Shown: positions 43,271-52,471, counted from the stretch's first letter. The stretch is DNA of 64,000 nt from CAWCAW01 sp963714125 (GCA_963714125.1 OY970234.1:62001-126000), one strand, 5' to 3'. Made by a program: numbers and translations. The notes: generated by a model not told the origin, from the sequence alone.

Positions 43271-46242
43271 CGCTGAGAAGCGGCATTGTCGCGAGCGGAA
43301 TGCCTTACATGGCGGCCGTGGGGGCTGGGGCGAAGATCGACGAGTCCGCTAATCACGGAGTGCTGGCGGCTGTGGCGGCCGTGCGACCACAAGGAATAGC
43401 CCCCACGCGCCGGACGTAGCCAAGCCAGTTGTCGCCACAAGCGCCTGGGCCCGTCGACAAGAACGAGCATGCCGAGGCCCATGAGCAAAAGGGCCGTTCC
43501 GATGATGGCCAGCCAACGCAGTTGGGTCCCGACGCCAGTGAACGCCAGGCTGGTGGACGGAGCGGTAACGGGCCCGGTCGGAGCCGTCGTCGCCGTCGCT
43601 CCCCCGCCCGCCTGCGTGGTGGTTGTCGACGCGCTTGAAGCCACCGTCGTAGAGGTGCTCCCAACGGCAGTCGTCGATGTCGATGTGGTAGTCGGAGTCG
43701 TGCTCGGGGTCGTCGACGTGGGAGGAGTCGTCGTCGGTGGAGTGGTTGTGGGCGGAGTCGTCGTTGGCGGTGGCGTCGTGGTGGGTGGGGTCGTTGTAGG
43801 AGTCGTGGTGGGGGGAGGGGTTGTGGTTGGCGGCGTGGTGGTTGGCGGCGTGGTGGTTGGTGGCGTGGTGGTAGGTGGCGTGGTCGTGGGCGGCGTCGTG
43901 GTCGGCGTGGTGGTGGGCGGAGGGGTCGTCGTTGGCGGCGTCGTGGTGGGAGGGGTGGTGGTGGGCGGCGTGGTGGTGGGAGGGGTGGTGGTCGGCGGCG
44001 TCGTCGTTGGCGGCGTGGTGGTGGGAGGGGTGGTCGTCGGGGTCGTTGAGGTCGAGGACGTTGTCGTCGGGGATGTTGTCGTCGTCGTGGTGGTGGGTGG
44101 CGTCGATGGCGGCACTGTCGTCAGGACAACGGTGTACGAGTCGGTTGGATCACTCCCCACCGCGACGCAGTCTGTGCTCGATGGGCACGCCACACCGGTA
44201 AGAGGTCCGGCGCCACTAGGGAGAGTCTGTGCCGTCCATGTGCTTCCGCCATCGGAGGTCGTGACAACGACGCCATAGGAGTCGGTGGGATCGCTTCCCA
44301 CCGCCGTGCAATCCGAGCTCGATGTGCAGGCCACAGCCGCGAGGGGCCCCGTGCCTGTGGGTACGCTTTGCGCGGCCCACGAGGTGCCTCCGTTGGTGGT
44401 GCTGACGGCAACGCCGTAGGTGTCACTCGGATCGCTACCTACCGCCGTGCAATCCGAGCTTGACGTGCATGACACGCCGGCGAGCGGTCCAGTTCCGTTG
44501 GGCTGGGCGTGTGGCGTCCAGGTGTTCCCGCCGTCGGTGGTGGTGGTGGCCATGCCGTTGGTATCAGTCGGATCAGTTCCCACGGCCGTGCAATCCGAGG
44601 TCGATGGGCATGAAACGCCGCCGAGAGGGCCGAGCTTCTTCGGGGAAATGGACTCGGGGTTCGACCAAGCTCCGTTGGTGGAAGTGACAATCTCAGCGTA
44701 GGTATCGGTCTGGTCCGTACCGACCGCCACGCAGCCCGAAATCGAGGCGCAGGAAATTGCCGCCTGTGGTCCGCCCGTGGCGGTCATGTCTTGTGCTTCC
44801 CACGTGGTCCCGCCATCCGTCGTGGCAAAAGCCGTGCCATAGGTGAAGCTGGGATCCGTCCCGACGGCTGTGCAAATCAAACTCGAAGCGCAGGAGACTC
44901 CAGCGAGGGGCCCGGTTCCGCTAGGGAGACTGGACGCGCTCCACGTATTTCCTCCATCTGCGGTTGAGACGATCGCCGCGTAAGTAAACGAGGGATCCGT
45001 CCCCACCGTGACGCAGCTCGAAGTCGAGGCGCACGACACCGCCGAAGCCGTCCCGATTCCCGTGCCTTCAATAGTCCACGTGCTTCCACCGTCAGCGGTG
45101 ACCTGGAGCATCCCGTAGCTGTGGCTGGGATCTGTTCCGGCGGCGGTGCAGTCTGTGCTCGATGGGCACGCCAAACCGTCGAGCGTCCCGGCGCCGCTGG
45201 CGATGTTCAGCGCGCTCCAGGATCCACCCCCGTCTGTCGTACCGATGCCTTCGCCATTGGTGTCGGTGGGATCGCCCCCCACGGCTGTGCAATTCGTGGT
45301 CGATGGGCAGACGATCGCGTTGAGCGGCCCAATACCGGTAGGCACGCCCTGTGCGCCCCACGTGCTCCCCGAGTTGGTGGTGGAGACGACCACACCATCG
45401 CTACCGGTGGGGTCGTTTCCGACGGCGGTGCAATCCGTGGTCGACGGACACGAAACGGCCGCCAACGGGCCCGTACCGGTAGGTACGCTCGCCGCGCTAA
45501 TGCTGCTACCGCCGTCGCTGATGGCAATGACCACACCATCGGCGTCGGTGGGATCGCTCCCCACTGCGGTGCAATCGGTGCTCGATGTGCAGGAGACCCC
45601 GGTCAAGGACCCCACACCGCTCGGCACACTCTGGGGTGTCCACGTGTTCCCACCATCAGTGGTGGTCAACACTTCACCCGTACCGGCAGTCAGATCGTTC
45701 CCCACGGCGGTACACGTCGCGGTGGACGAACACGACACCGCTGTGAGAGGCCCGATCCCACTCGGCAACGACTGCGCCGTCCAGGTAACTCCTCCGTCGG
45801 TCGACGCGAGCGCCACCCCTTCTGTGTTTGTGGGATCGCTTCCCACCGCAATACACGTCGTGGTCGACGAGCACGAAACCCCCGCCAACGGACCGACGCC
45901 GGCTGGGAGTGCCTGGGCGGTCCAGGTGTTGCCTCCGTCGCTCGTCGTGGCCACGGCGCCACCGGTCGGCGAAACTGCTACGCCCACCACAACGCAGACC
46001 GAGGTCGACGCGCACGACGAAGCCTGATAGTTGTTGGCATCACCGGGGAAGTTCAGTTCCGAAGACCAGGTCTGAGATTGCCCGAAGGCAGGTGAGCCGG
46101 CGACAACATCGCCCAACACAATGCCGAGACACGCGCCCCCAACGGCGATGCTGGCTAAGCCCATTCGCATCAACTTTTGCGACAACGGTCGCCGTCGACG
46201 AAATCGCGTGTGAGAGCCGGTCCGCCCCGACCTCATAGACAT
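43210..46242 (-). CDS. Exported repeat protein: 14 Cys-pair repeats, Pro/Thr stalk and LAFTG cell-wall anchor
   Basis: A 1010-residue surface protein. A basic N terminus and hydrophobic core (MGLASIAVGGACLGIVLG) form a signal peptide. From about residue 76, fourteen repeats of about 47 residues follow, each with a Cys-x6-Cys pair, then AVGxDPTxxxGxxxxTxDGGxTW. The pattern resembles propeller blades; fourteen would make two seven-bladed propellers. A Pro/Thr tract (PPTTT units) from about residue 715 to 850 is a likely wall-spanning stalk. At residue 899 LAFTG followed by a hydrophobic helix and RR resembles a class E sortase signal. A further 70-residue basic tail after the anchor is odd. ATG start; the C terminus overlaps the carotenoid oxygenase gene. 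Confidence 0.85.
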   Translation of the reverse strand: MSMRSGRTGSHTRFRRRRPLSQKLMRMGLASIAVGGACLGIVLGDVVAGSPAFGQSQTWSSELNFPGDANNYQASSCASTSVCVVVGVAVSPTGGAVATTSDGGNTWTAQALPAGVGPLAGVSCSSTTTCIAVGSDPTNTEGVALASTDGGVTWTAQSLPSGIGPLTAVSCSSTATCTAVGNDLTAGTGEVLTTTDGGNTWTPQSVPSGVGSLTGVSCTSSTDCTAVGSDPTDADGVVIAISDGGSSISAASVPTGTGPLAAVSCPSTTDCTAVGNDPTGSDGVVVSTTNSGSTWGAQGVPTGIGPLNAIVCPSTTNCTAVGGDPTDTNGEGIGTTDGGGSWSALNIASGAGTLDGLACPSSTDCTAAGTDPSHSYGMLQVTADGGSTWTIEGTGIGTASAVSCASTSSCVTVGTDPSFTYAAIVSTADGGNTWSASSLPSGTGPLAGVSCASSLICTAVGTDPSFTYGTAFATTDGGTTWEAQDMTATGGPQAAISCASISGCVAVGTDQTDTYAEIVTSTNGAWSNPESISPKKLGPLGGVSCPSTSDCTAVGTDPTDTNGMATTTTDGGNTWTPHAQPNGTGPLAGVSCTSSSDCTAVGSDPSDTYGVAVSTTNGGTSWAAQSVPTGTGPLAAVACTSSSDCTAVGSDPTDSYGVVVTTSDGGSTWTAQTLPSGAGPLTGVACPSSTDCVAVGSDPTDSYTVVLTTVPPSTPPTTTTTTTSPTTTSSTSTTPTTTPPTTTPPTTTPPTTTPPTTTPPTTTPPTTTPPTTTPPPTTTPTTTPPTTTPPTTTPPTTTPPTTTPPTTTPPPTTTPTTTPPTTTPPPTTTPPTTTPPTTTPPTSTTPSTTPTTTSTSTTAVGSTSTTVASSASTTTTQAGGGATATTAPTGPVTAPSTSLAFTGVGTQLRWLAIIGTALLLMGLGMLVLVDGPRRLWRQLAWLRPARGGYSLWSHGRHSRQHSVISGLVDLRPSPHGRHVRHSARDNAASQRQSSSGTQFPWKPNGTRWGR
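43725..44110. repeat. Tandem G/T-rich repeats encoding the Pro/Thr stalk
   Basis: Imperfect 15-base units (GGTGGGCGGCGTGGT and variants) repeat about 25 times on the plus strand; read on the minus strand they encode PPTTT. Unit order is partly shuffled, as in repeats that grow and shrink by slippage. Copy number may differ between strains, and short-read assemblies often collapse such tracts. Confidence 0.85.
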
Positions 46243-46552
46243 TTATGCCCTCCAAAACGTTGTCACCGCCGGGGTCCAACGCATTGAATTCTACAAAGAA
46301 GGTGCCTCCGTTCTCCTCATCACAATTAAGGAAGGTTGCTCTAAGTTCTCGTCGTCTTTCCTTGAATTTCTTGCCCGATCGGGCGATCTTCACAGCGACA
46401 TTGAAGGATCACCGTCAACAGACACGACGACCCGCTGTCGTCATGCCCTCGCCTGAAGCCTTCGCCCGATCGGGCAACGACCTAATGTTCCCGTCCATGG
46501 TGAGCGAACGACGAAATGGAGCTCGGCCCCTGCCACGAACAGCCTCCGACCA
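46243..46552. other. Divergent intergenic region with two copies of a GCCCGATCGGGC palindrome
   Basis: No gene is supported. Between the surface-protein gene (minus) and the beta-lactamase-like gene (plus), TTGCCCGATCGGGCGA (46371-46386) and its exact reverse complement TCGCCCGATCGGGCAA (46462-46477) stand 91 bases apart centre to centre. Around 46260-46370 the sequence is less GC-rich than its surroundings, suiting a promoter, but I place no -35/-10 with confidence. A related palindrome is at 22565-22582. Confidence 0.5.
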
Positions 46553-47611
46553 GTGACGGTCAAAGATTTGCTCGAGCTGGCGCGACGCGACGTGGACAGC
46601 GGTTGGTTGCCGGCATGCCAACTGGCGGTGGCCCGCCACGGCGACCTCGTGGCGTTCGAGACCGTCGGTGAGGCCACCAACGACACGCGTTTTTGCATCT
46701 TCTCGGCCACCAAGCCCTTGGTCGCCTCCGCCGCGTGGCTCCTCTTGGCAGATGGCAGCCTGCGGATCGATCAGCTCGTGGCCAGTTACGTGCCCGAATT
46801 CGATCGAGACGGTTTCCGGGAAGTCACCGTGGAACACGTACTCCTACATACGAGTGGGTTTCCCCATGCATCGATGTCGCCCGACGACGGCGCCGATCCC
46901 ACGCGCCGGCGGCGCCGGTTCGCCACATGGGAGCTCGAGTGGGCGCCTGGTTCACGCTTCGAGTACCACGGCCAGTCCGCCCATTGGGTCCTGGCCGACC
47001 TGATCGACCGGCTCACGGCGACGGATTACCGGCGTTTCATCCAGGACCGGATCTCGACCCCACTGGGGCTGCCAATGTTGCTCGGCCCTCCCCTAGGGTC
47101 CCAACCCCAAGTAGCCCCGCTTACGTGGGCCGGCAAGGCAATCGAGGCGGGAGGGACCGACACCTTGCCCTATCGATGGGATGACCCCGTCGTCATCGCA
47201 GCGGGATCGCCGGGCGCGGGGGCCGTGGCAACCGCCGCCGAAGTCGCGATGTTCTATCAATCACTTCTGCACGACCATGCCGGCATCTGGGACCCGGCGA
47301 TATTGGCCGACGCCACGGGTCGAGTCCGCTCCACCTTTAAGGACCCTTTGCTCGGCGCCCCCGTCAATCGCAGCCTTGGTCTGGTCATAGCGGGAGACGA
47401 TGGCTTGCACACCATGCGCTATGGCGCCTTCGCGGAAGGCAACTCGCCACGGGCCTTCGGGCATGCCGGTGCGCACGTACAGGTGGCGTGGGCGGATCCC
47501 GACTCCGGGATCTCTTTCTCGTACCTGACCAATGGCCTTGACAGCGACACGTGGCGCGAAGGCGTGCGCGGGCTAAAGCTGTCCAACCTGGCCGCCGCCC
47601 TTACCGACTAA
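46553..47611 (+). CDS. Serine hydrolase of the beta-lactamase/penicillin-binding protein family
   Basis: A 352-residue class C-type (beta-lactamase family) hydrolase or esterase. The SxxK nucleophile is in IFSATKPLVASAAWLL, the second motif position is Tyr in FEYHGQSAHWVL (YHG rather than YxN) and a GHAGAHVQVAW segment stands for the third motif (HAG). The LLHTSGFP helix after VEHVL is characteristic. No signal peptide, so a cytosolic esterase or amidase rather than a resistance enzyme is likely. GTG start. It shares its upstream palindromes with the surface-protein gene. Confidence 0.85.
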   Translation: MTVKDLLELARRDVDSGWLPACQLAVARHGDLVAFETVGEATNDTRFCIFSATKPLVASAAWLLLADGSLRIDQLVASYVPEFDRDGFREVTVEHVLLHTSGFPHASMSPDDGADPTRRRRRFATWELEWAPGSRFEYHGQSAHWVLADLIDRLTATDYRRFIQDRISTPLGLPMLLGPPLGSQPQVAPLTWAGKAIEAGGTDTLPYRWDDPVVIAAGSPGAGAVATAAEVAMFYQSLLHDHAGIWDPAILADATGRVRSTFKDPLLGAPVNRSLGLVIAGDDGLHTMRYGAFAEGNSPRAFGHAGAHVQVAWADPDSGISFSYLTNGLDSDTWREGVRGLKLSNLAAALTD

Positions 47612-47712
47612 CGCCGGAGCCGCTCACCGCCGACGCGGGCAACTCAGCCGACGCGGGCGCCCGGCCCACGAAGACGGAACAAATCCGCCTTCGTGTGCCG
47701 AACCCGCGGCTA

Positions 47713-49512
47713 TCACGCCGCCATAAAGCCGCCGGACTGGTGGTGCCAAAGCCGGCCATACACCCCGGCCTGCCCGGCGCGCAGCAACTCGGCGTGGGTG
47801 CCTTGCTCGACAACCCGGCCATGCTCCAGAACCACAATCCTGTCGAGACGCGACACGGTGGCCAATCGGTGGGCGACAACCAGCGCGCTGCAATGCTCCA
47901 TGAGCGCCCACAACGCCTCTTGCACCAGCACCTCTGACTCCGAGTCGAGGGCCGAGGTGGCCTCGTCGAGAATCAGCACGGGTGCGCCTTTCGCCATGGC
48001 TTGGGCGATGGCGACACGTTGGCGCTGCCCGCCCGACAGCTTGAGCCCGCGCTCCCCAACGACGGTGTTGTACCCGTCAGGGAGACGGCGCACGAATTCG
48101 TCGACGTGAGCGGCTTTGCCGACGGCATGCACCAACTCCATGTCGATTCCCGCCGTACCTTCGGATCCATAACAGATGTTCTGCGCGATGGTGCGGTGCA
48201 ACATCTGCGGATCTTGGGGCACGTAAGCGATGTGGCGTCTAAGGGAATGCTGGGTAACAGCGGCAATATCGTGTTCGTCGATCAAAATGGCACCACCGTC
48301 GACGTCCATGAATCGCAACAGCAACCTCGTCAGCGTGGTCTTCCCCGATCCCGAAGGTCCCACCAGACCCACGTGCTCGCCGGGTGCGACGCACAAGTTG
48401 AGCCCCTCGAACAGCGGCGCATCAGCGCGGTGACCGAACACCAGGTCACGGAACTCCACCCGTCCGTGGGCGACGATGAGGTCGGTAGCGCCATCGGCAT
48501 CTTGAATGTCGGGACGACACGCGGCGACACCAGTGAACTTGGCGCATCGGCCGAGGTCGCGCGAAATCGAGCGGACGAACTCAAAGGACTCCTTGAGGCT
48601 CTCCCCCACGAACGTGGCGTAGAAGAGAATCAGGTAGACCGGACCGGCCGCCACCACGTGATGGAGGGCGAGAACGACCCCCACCACGATGGCAGCCCAG
48701 TTAAGGGTGGCCATCGACGATTCCATTTGCAGGCGCGTGGCTGTAAAGACCCGGCGGGCCCGCAGATCCGCCGTTAGCGACTCCGCCACCAGTGCGCCGA
48801 CGTTGTCCTTCTCTTTGTCTTCAGTCGCCTGAGTCCGCACCGTCGTCAGGTTGGCAATCGTGTCGGCAATGACTCCCGTGGCCCGGCTGTGTGCATCGGA
48901 GAATTCCTTTTCGGCCGCGATGACCTTGCCCATGCGCCGGTAGAGCACGAAGCCGAAGATGCCCACGAGCGCGGCCATGACGAGGGCCACGGGCCACGCG
49001 AAGACGGCAAGCACCACGACGGCGCCAATAACGGTCACCACGAGGCGCAAGACACCCCAGGTCACGGTGTCGATGAGCTCGACAAAAGCCCACGTAAACG
49101 TCTCCAGCGTCGAGATGACCTCCCCGGAGGGTCGATCGGTGTGCCACCGGTGGCTGAGGCCGATCAGGTGGTCGTAGCCATTGGTTATCGAGCGGCCAAA
49201 TGCTCGGAGGGTCGCCCCCCAGTTGAGCCAGCCCGCCACGCGCCACGACAACGTCGACACGCCGAGAACCGCGGCATATGCGATGACGAGCGGACCGAAG
49301 GTTCGCCACAGGCCGGGGTGAGCCGGCAGGTTGGCGACCCGCCCCAACAACGTGGCGAAGAGCAGGGGCGCGGCGACCGCGGTGGCGAGGGTGCCCACCA
49401 CCATGGCCACCGAGCTCCACGCGAACGCGACGCGGTCGGGCCGCATCTGGCTCCAGCAGTACTTCAGCGTGTCTCGGGTCGATGGAGTGGGGAATTGGGT
49501 GTGCTCACCCAT
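47713..49512 (-). CDS. ABC exporter half-transporter (MsbA/MDR type)
   Basis: A 599-residue fused permease-ATPase. Six membrane helices span about residues 25-310 (FAWSSVAMVVGTLATAVAAPLL is the first). The ATPase carries Walker A GPSGSGKTTLTRLLL, Q-loop YVPQDPQMLHR, signature LSGGQRQRVAIAQAM, Walker B PVLILDEATSALD and switch His VVAHRLATV. It would act as a homodimer, or with another half-transporter not found beside it. Substrate unknown; lipids and drugs are common for this class. GGAG is 8 bases before the ATG. Confidence 0.92.
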   Translation of the reverse strand: MGEHTQFPTPSTRDTLKYCWSQMRPDRVAFAWSSVAMVVGTLATAVAAPLLFATLLGRVANLPAHPGLWRTFGPLVIAYAAVLGVSTLSWRVAGWLNWGATLRAFGRSITNGYDHLIGLSHRWHTDRPSGEVISTLETFTWAFVELIDTVTWGVLRLVVTVIGAVVVLAVFAWPVALVMAALVGIFGFVLYRRMGKVIAAEKEFSDAHSRATGVIADTIANLTTVRTQATEDKEKDNVGALVAESLTADLRARRVFTATRLQMESSMATLNWAAIVVGVVLALHHVVAAGPVYLILFYATFVGESLKESFEFVRSISRDLGRCAKFTGVAACRPDIQDADGATDLIVAHGRVEFRDLVFGHRADAPLFEGLNLCVAPGEHVGLVGPSGSGKTTLTRLLLRFMDVDGGAILIDEHDIAAVTQHSLRRHIAYVPQDPQMLHRTIAQNICYGSEGTAGIDMELVHAVGKAAHVDEFVRRLPDGYNTVVGERGLKLSGGQRQRVAIAQAMAKGAPVLILDEATSALDSESEVLVQEALWALMEHCSALVVAHRLATVSRLDRIVVLEHGRVVEQGTHAELLRAGQAGVYGRLWHHQSGGFMAA

Positions 49513-49888
49513 GATGGTGCTCCAATAAAAGAGGTGGGATCAGTGCGCTCGAAAGCGAAGCTGATGTGGGATTCGACGAGCCCAAACCGCTCGACAAGCG
49601 GTGACTCTCGTGAGAACAAGACCGGGGCCTGGCCCGGCTGGCGATCCTGAGGCTGGCTCAGAAAGCGCGAACGCTGGAGATTGGCCCGGTCTGCCGGACG
49701 CCTCCCCGTGCCACACCCGAATCGGGCGTCGGGTCGACCACCACGGCAGCGCGGACGAGTCCCAGCGGGCAGCTGGTCATGAACATCTCTCTCATCCGGT
49801 CACCTCATCTCTGGTTCTGGTCGGACCCATGTCAACGGTAGCAAATCGCAGAGGCCATGTCATCGGCTGCGAGAATGGGGAGACCCCT
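49513..49888. other. Intergenic stretch between divergent genes, no gene supported
   Basis: This gap lies between the ABC exporter (minus) and the M24 peptidase (plus), and must contain both promoters. An open frame extends from the peptidase back to 49601, but its sequence is Arg/Pro/Gly-rich and unlike the family, so it is not included. I see a short CCCGA-TCGGG-type dyad near 49721-49738 but no clear promoter or RNA gene. Confidence 0.5.
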
Positions 49889-50632
49889 ATGACGCCACGC
49901 CCACCCAACGGATTCGCGAGCGCCCCTGCCAACGGTCGGCCGAGTCAATCCGAGATCGAGGGCGTTGGTCAACAATTTTCGCCCCAGGTGCAGCTGGACG
50001 TTCGTCACCGCACGTGGGCGGCGGCGTATGAGATCGCCGCCCGCCTCACTCCCGGGATCACTGAGGACGACGCCTTGAAGACCGCGTCCGAGGTTTTGAC
50101 GGAAAGGGGGCTCCGCAAGGGCTGGCACAAGATCGTCGTGCGGGTGGGCCCGAACACGCTCAAGCATTTTCACGATCCGTCCGAGCCGGGGGTCGCCCTT
50201 GAGGATAACGACATCTTCTTCGTCGATATCGGTCCTATCTTCGGTGGTGGCGAAGGGGATGTCGGCGTAACGGTTGCCGTGGGCGACGATCCGGACATGC
50301 ATGGCGCCGTTGCGGATGTGCGCGCGCTGTGGGACGAAGTTCGGCGCATGTGGGTCGACGAAGGACTGAGCGGATCCGCCCTGTACGAATTCGCCGACAG
50401 CCGGGCCACGGCGATGGGTTGGCAGCTGAACCTCGGGCTGGCTGGTCATCGGCTGTCGGATTTCCCTCATAAGGCCCGCTACACCGGCACGATGTCCAGC
50501 GTCGAGTTCCCGCCAACTTCTGGCCTGTGGGTGCTGGAAATCCATATCCGTCACCCCGAGCGGAAATTCGGTGCCTTCTTCGAGGATTTGCTCATCGAGG
50601 ACGACGCCTTGCAACAGCTGCCCGTGACGTAA
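49889..50632 (+). CDS. M24-family (creatinase/methionine aminopeptidase fold) peptidase-like protein
   Basis: A 247-residue pita-bread fold protein. Visible landmarks are KIVVRVGPNTLKHFHDP, the paired acidic metal ligands in NDIFFVDIGPIFGGGEGDVG, the His in GLAGHRLSDFPH and the Glu in GLWVLEIHIRHPERKFGAFFED. Substrate residues are less conserved than in true methionine aminopeptidase, and the length is closer to Xaa-Pro dipeptidase-like proteins. The ATG at 49889, with GGGGAG just before it, is preferred to the longer frame. The exact peptidase activity cannot be assigned. Confidence 0.82.
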   Translation: MTPRPPNGFASAPANGRPSQSEIEGVGQQFSPQVQLDVRHRTWAAAYEIAARLTPGITEDDALKTASEVLTERGLRKGWHKIVVRVGPNTLKHFHDPSEPGVALEDNDIFFVDIGPIFGGGEGDVGVTVAVGDDPDMHGAVADVRALWDEVRRMWVDEGLSGSALYEFADSRATAMGWQLNLGLAGHRLSDFPHKARYTGTMSSVEFPPTSGLWVLEIHIRHPERKFGAFFEDLLIEDDALQQLPVT

Positions 50633-50745
50633 TAGCGGCGCTCTTGATTTGTGCCCCCAAGCTTTCCCAACCGTAACGGCGTAGGCTCCCAGCGGCACCA
50701 CGATTGGGGCATGCCCCAACGAATGGTGACAAAGGGGGCGTGACG

Positions 50746-51882
50746 ATGGCTGGTGTCCGCAAGCAGTCGACGCGTCAGGCCAAAGTCCCGAACATGCGAC
50801 TCCCGCTCACGCGGGCTCTTGTGGCGACCATCAGCGCCGCTCTCATCGGAGTCGCCACGCTCCTGATTCCACTGTCCCCGGCGCAGGCCGCGGCACGGAG
50901 CTACGACGACTCCTTGGCGGCGGTGTCCTGTGTTGGCCCGTCGTACTGCGTCGCGGTCGGTACGTACCAGGACGCCAACGTCCCTTACCCCTTGGCTGAA
51001 GAGTGGAACGGGCACAAATGGACGGTTATGGCTGGCGAACCGGGCCAGGCCTTCATGTCGGGCGTCTCCTGCGTGGCGGTCGGTAACTGCTGGGCCACGG
51101 CGAATTACGGCGGTGAGCCCTCCATCCAACACCTGGTCGGCACCACATGGGTGGGCGGTGGAGTTGAGCCCGCGGTGACGGGCTTCCTCTACGGAATCTC
51201 CTGTGTGGCGACGATGTGCGTGGCGGGAGGAGACGAGTACGCCCAAGGGGCATACAACGCCGTCATCGTGCAGGGCAACGGCCAGACATGGAGTTACACG
51301 AGTTGGAGTCAGAGCTACCCGGTGCCCAGTAGTGGCTTCGCAGGGGCGTCATGCTCAACGGCCGCCGCCTGCATGGTTGTCGGCAACACCGACTCCCTTG
51401 CCACGCCACCCCCGGACACAACCTACGAGCCCGAGGCGTTGACTGGTTCCTGGGGCGGATCGGCTTGGGCGATCGGTCAACTGGGTGGAGCGGGCCCCCT
51501 TTCGGGTGTGTCGTGTGACAGTCCTTCGGACTGCATGGCCGTCGGTGGTGGATCGATCGAGCACTGGACCGGAAGCGCCTGGATGGACGTGTCTACGTAC
51601 CCGTTGGAGAGCCTCAACGCCGTCTCCTGCGTGACGTCAACCGACTGCGCCTCCGTTGGATCCGGATCTGACATCGGGTCGTGGAATGGGACAGCGTGGT
51701 CCGCCATACAAGGTCCCAATCCCAAGCGATCAAAGAGCAGCACCCTCACCGGTGTTTCCTGTATCAGCGCATCGAACTGCATGGCCGTGGGCAGTGACAC
51801 CAAAAAGTCGTCCGAGCAGATCAATCTGGCCGAGCGCTGGAACGGAACGAAGTGGTCGATCGTTCCCACTCCCAACCGCTAA
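50746..51882 (+). CDS. Exported seven-repeat Cys-pair propeller-like protein
   Basis: A 378-residue secreted protein. A signal peptide (LTRALVATISAALIGVATLL with an AQA-A cleavage site) is followed by exactly seven repeats. Each has a Cys-x5/6-Cys pair (such as SCVGPSYC, SCDSPSDC and SCISASNC), an AVG strand and usually a WNGxxW or HWTGSAW strand. This is the same repeat family as the 14-repeat protein at 43210-46242. Seven blades would close one beta-propeller. No stalk or sortase signal is present, so it is probably released or loosely bound. Function unknown; a binding or adhesion role is inference. Confidence 0.82.
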   Translation: MAGVRKQSTRQAKVPNMRLPLTRALVATISAALIGVATLLIPLSPAQAAARSYDDSLAAVSCVGPSYCVAVGTYQDANVPYPLAEEWNGHKWTVMAGEPGQAFMSGVSCVAVGNCWATANYGGEPSIQHLVGTTWVGGGVEPAVTGFLYGISCVATMCVAGGDEYAQGAYNAVIVQGNGQTWSYTSWSQSYPVPSSGFAGASCSTAAACMVVGNTDSLATPPPDTTYEPEALTGSWGGSAWAIGQLGGAGPLSGVSCDSPSDCMAVGGGSIEHWTGSAWMDVSTYPLESLNAVSCVTSTDCASVGSGSDIGSWNGTAWSAIQGPNPKRSKSSTLTGVSCISASNCMAVGSDTKKSSEQINLAERWNGTKWSIVPTPNR

Positions 51883-52007
51883 AGCAAGGCGTCGCTACGT
51901 AGCCTCACCGGGCCGGTGTGTCACAGGAAGGCAGTGAACGCCAACGGCGTCGCCAAGCAAGCGTTCTCGCTCACCGTGAACCGTTAAGGAGGCTCACACT
52001 TCTTCAG

Positions 52008-52082
52008 CGCGCTCGAAGGGACTCGAACCCCCAACCTTCTGATCCGTAGTCAGATGCTCTATCCAGATTGAGCTACGAGCGC
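52008..52082 (-). tRNA. tRNA-Arg, anticodon ACG
   Basis: On the minus strand the acceptor arms GCGCTCG and CGAGCGC pair perfectly (52082-52076 with 52015-52009), with discriminator G. The anticodon stem TCTGA/TCAGA holds loop CTACGGA, giving ACG. D loop and T loop TTCGAGT are normal. CCA is not encoded. This is the A34-containing tRNA that TadA modifies; tadA is at 5676-6176. Confidence 0.96.
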
Positions 52083-52135
52083 AGGGCCGGTTCATCCTAT
52101 AGGAGCGTGCCACGGGCCTCGGAGCGTTCCTCAGT

Positions 52136-52471
52136 TCACAGGCCCTTGGCCTTGTCGCTGGCATGGAGAGCGGCCAGGTAGTCGTTGTAGGCGGCGAGCT
52201 CCTCATCCTCCGTCGCCCGGGACAGGGCCGCCTTGGTGTCCTCGGCCGCGGTGGTGTCGCTGTCGGATTCCTCGTCGTGGGTCAGTTTCCACCACATGTA
52301 GATGGCGTAGCCGGCAAAGATCGGCCACTCGAAGACGTACGCCCAGCTCAGGGAGTTCCCCGACAGGGCACGGTCAAGCTGCCACCAGCCCAGCGCCAGA
52401 AACGTCGGCACCACCACGACGATGGTGATGTGCAGCCGCAGGTTTCGACGTGCTCCTTGCCCGCGGGCCAC
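52136..52471 (-). CDS. Small integral membrane protein with two helices
   Basis: A 111-residue protein with two hydrophobic segments, LRLHITIVVVVPTFLALGWWQL and WAYVFEWPIFAGYAIYMWWKL. They are separated by a short loop with GNSLS. The C-terminal 45 residues are acidic and charged (EESDSDTTAAEDTKAALS then EELAAYNDYLAAL). The basic N terminus (MARGQGARR) predicts a cytosolic N-in topology. Proteins of this shape are widespread in actinobacteria without known function; I do not assign a family. Situated between tRNA-Arg and the divergent DUF35-thiolase operon. Confidence 0.75.
   Translation of the reverse strand: MARGQGARRNLRLHITIVVVVPTFLALGWWQLDRALSGNSLSWAYVFEWPIFAGYAIYMWWKLTHDEESDSDTTAAEDTKAALSRATEDEELAAYNDYLAALHASDKAKGL

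Noticed and set aside
43725..44110. Tandem repeats considered as a CRISPR array
   Set aside because: The units are contiguous 15-base codon repeats without spacers, in frame with a protein gene. There are no cas genes nearby.
43469..44278. A 269-codon plus-strand frame coding a Val/Gly repeat protein
   Set aside because: It is the complement of the Pro/Thr-coding repeats of the surface protein; the sense frame has a signal peptide and anchor, this one has neither.
49601..49888. An N-terminal extension of the M24 peptidase
   Set aside because: The residues are Arg/Pro/Gly-rich and unlike the family, and an ATG with a purine-rich site stands exactly at the family's usual start.
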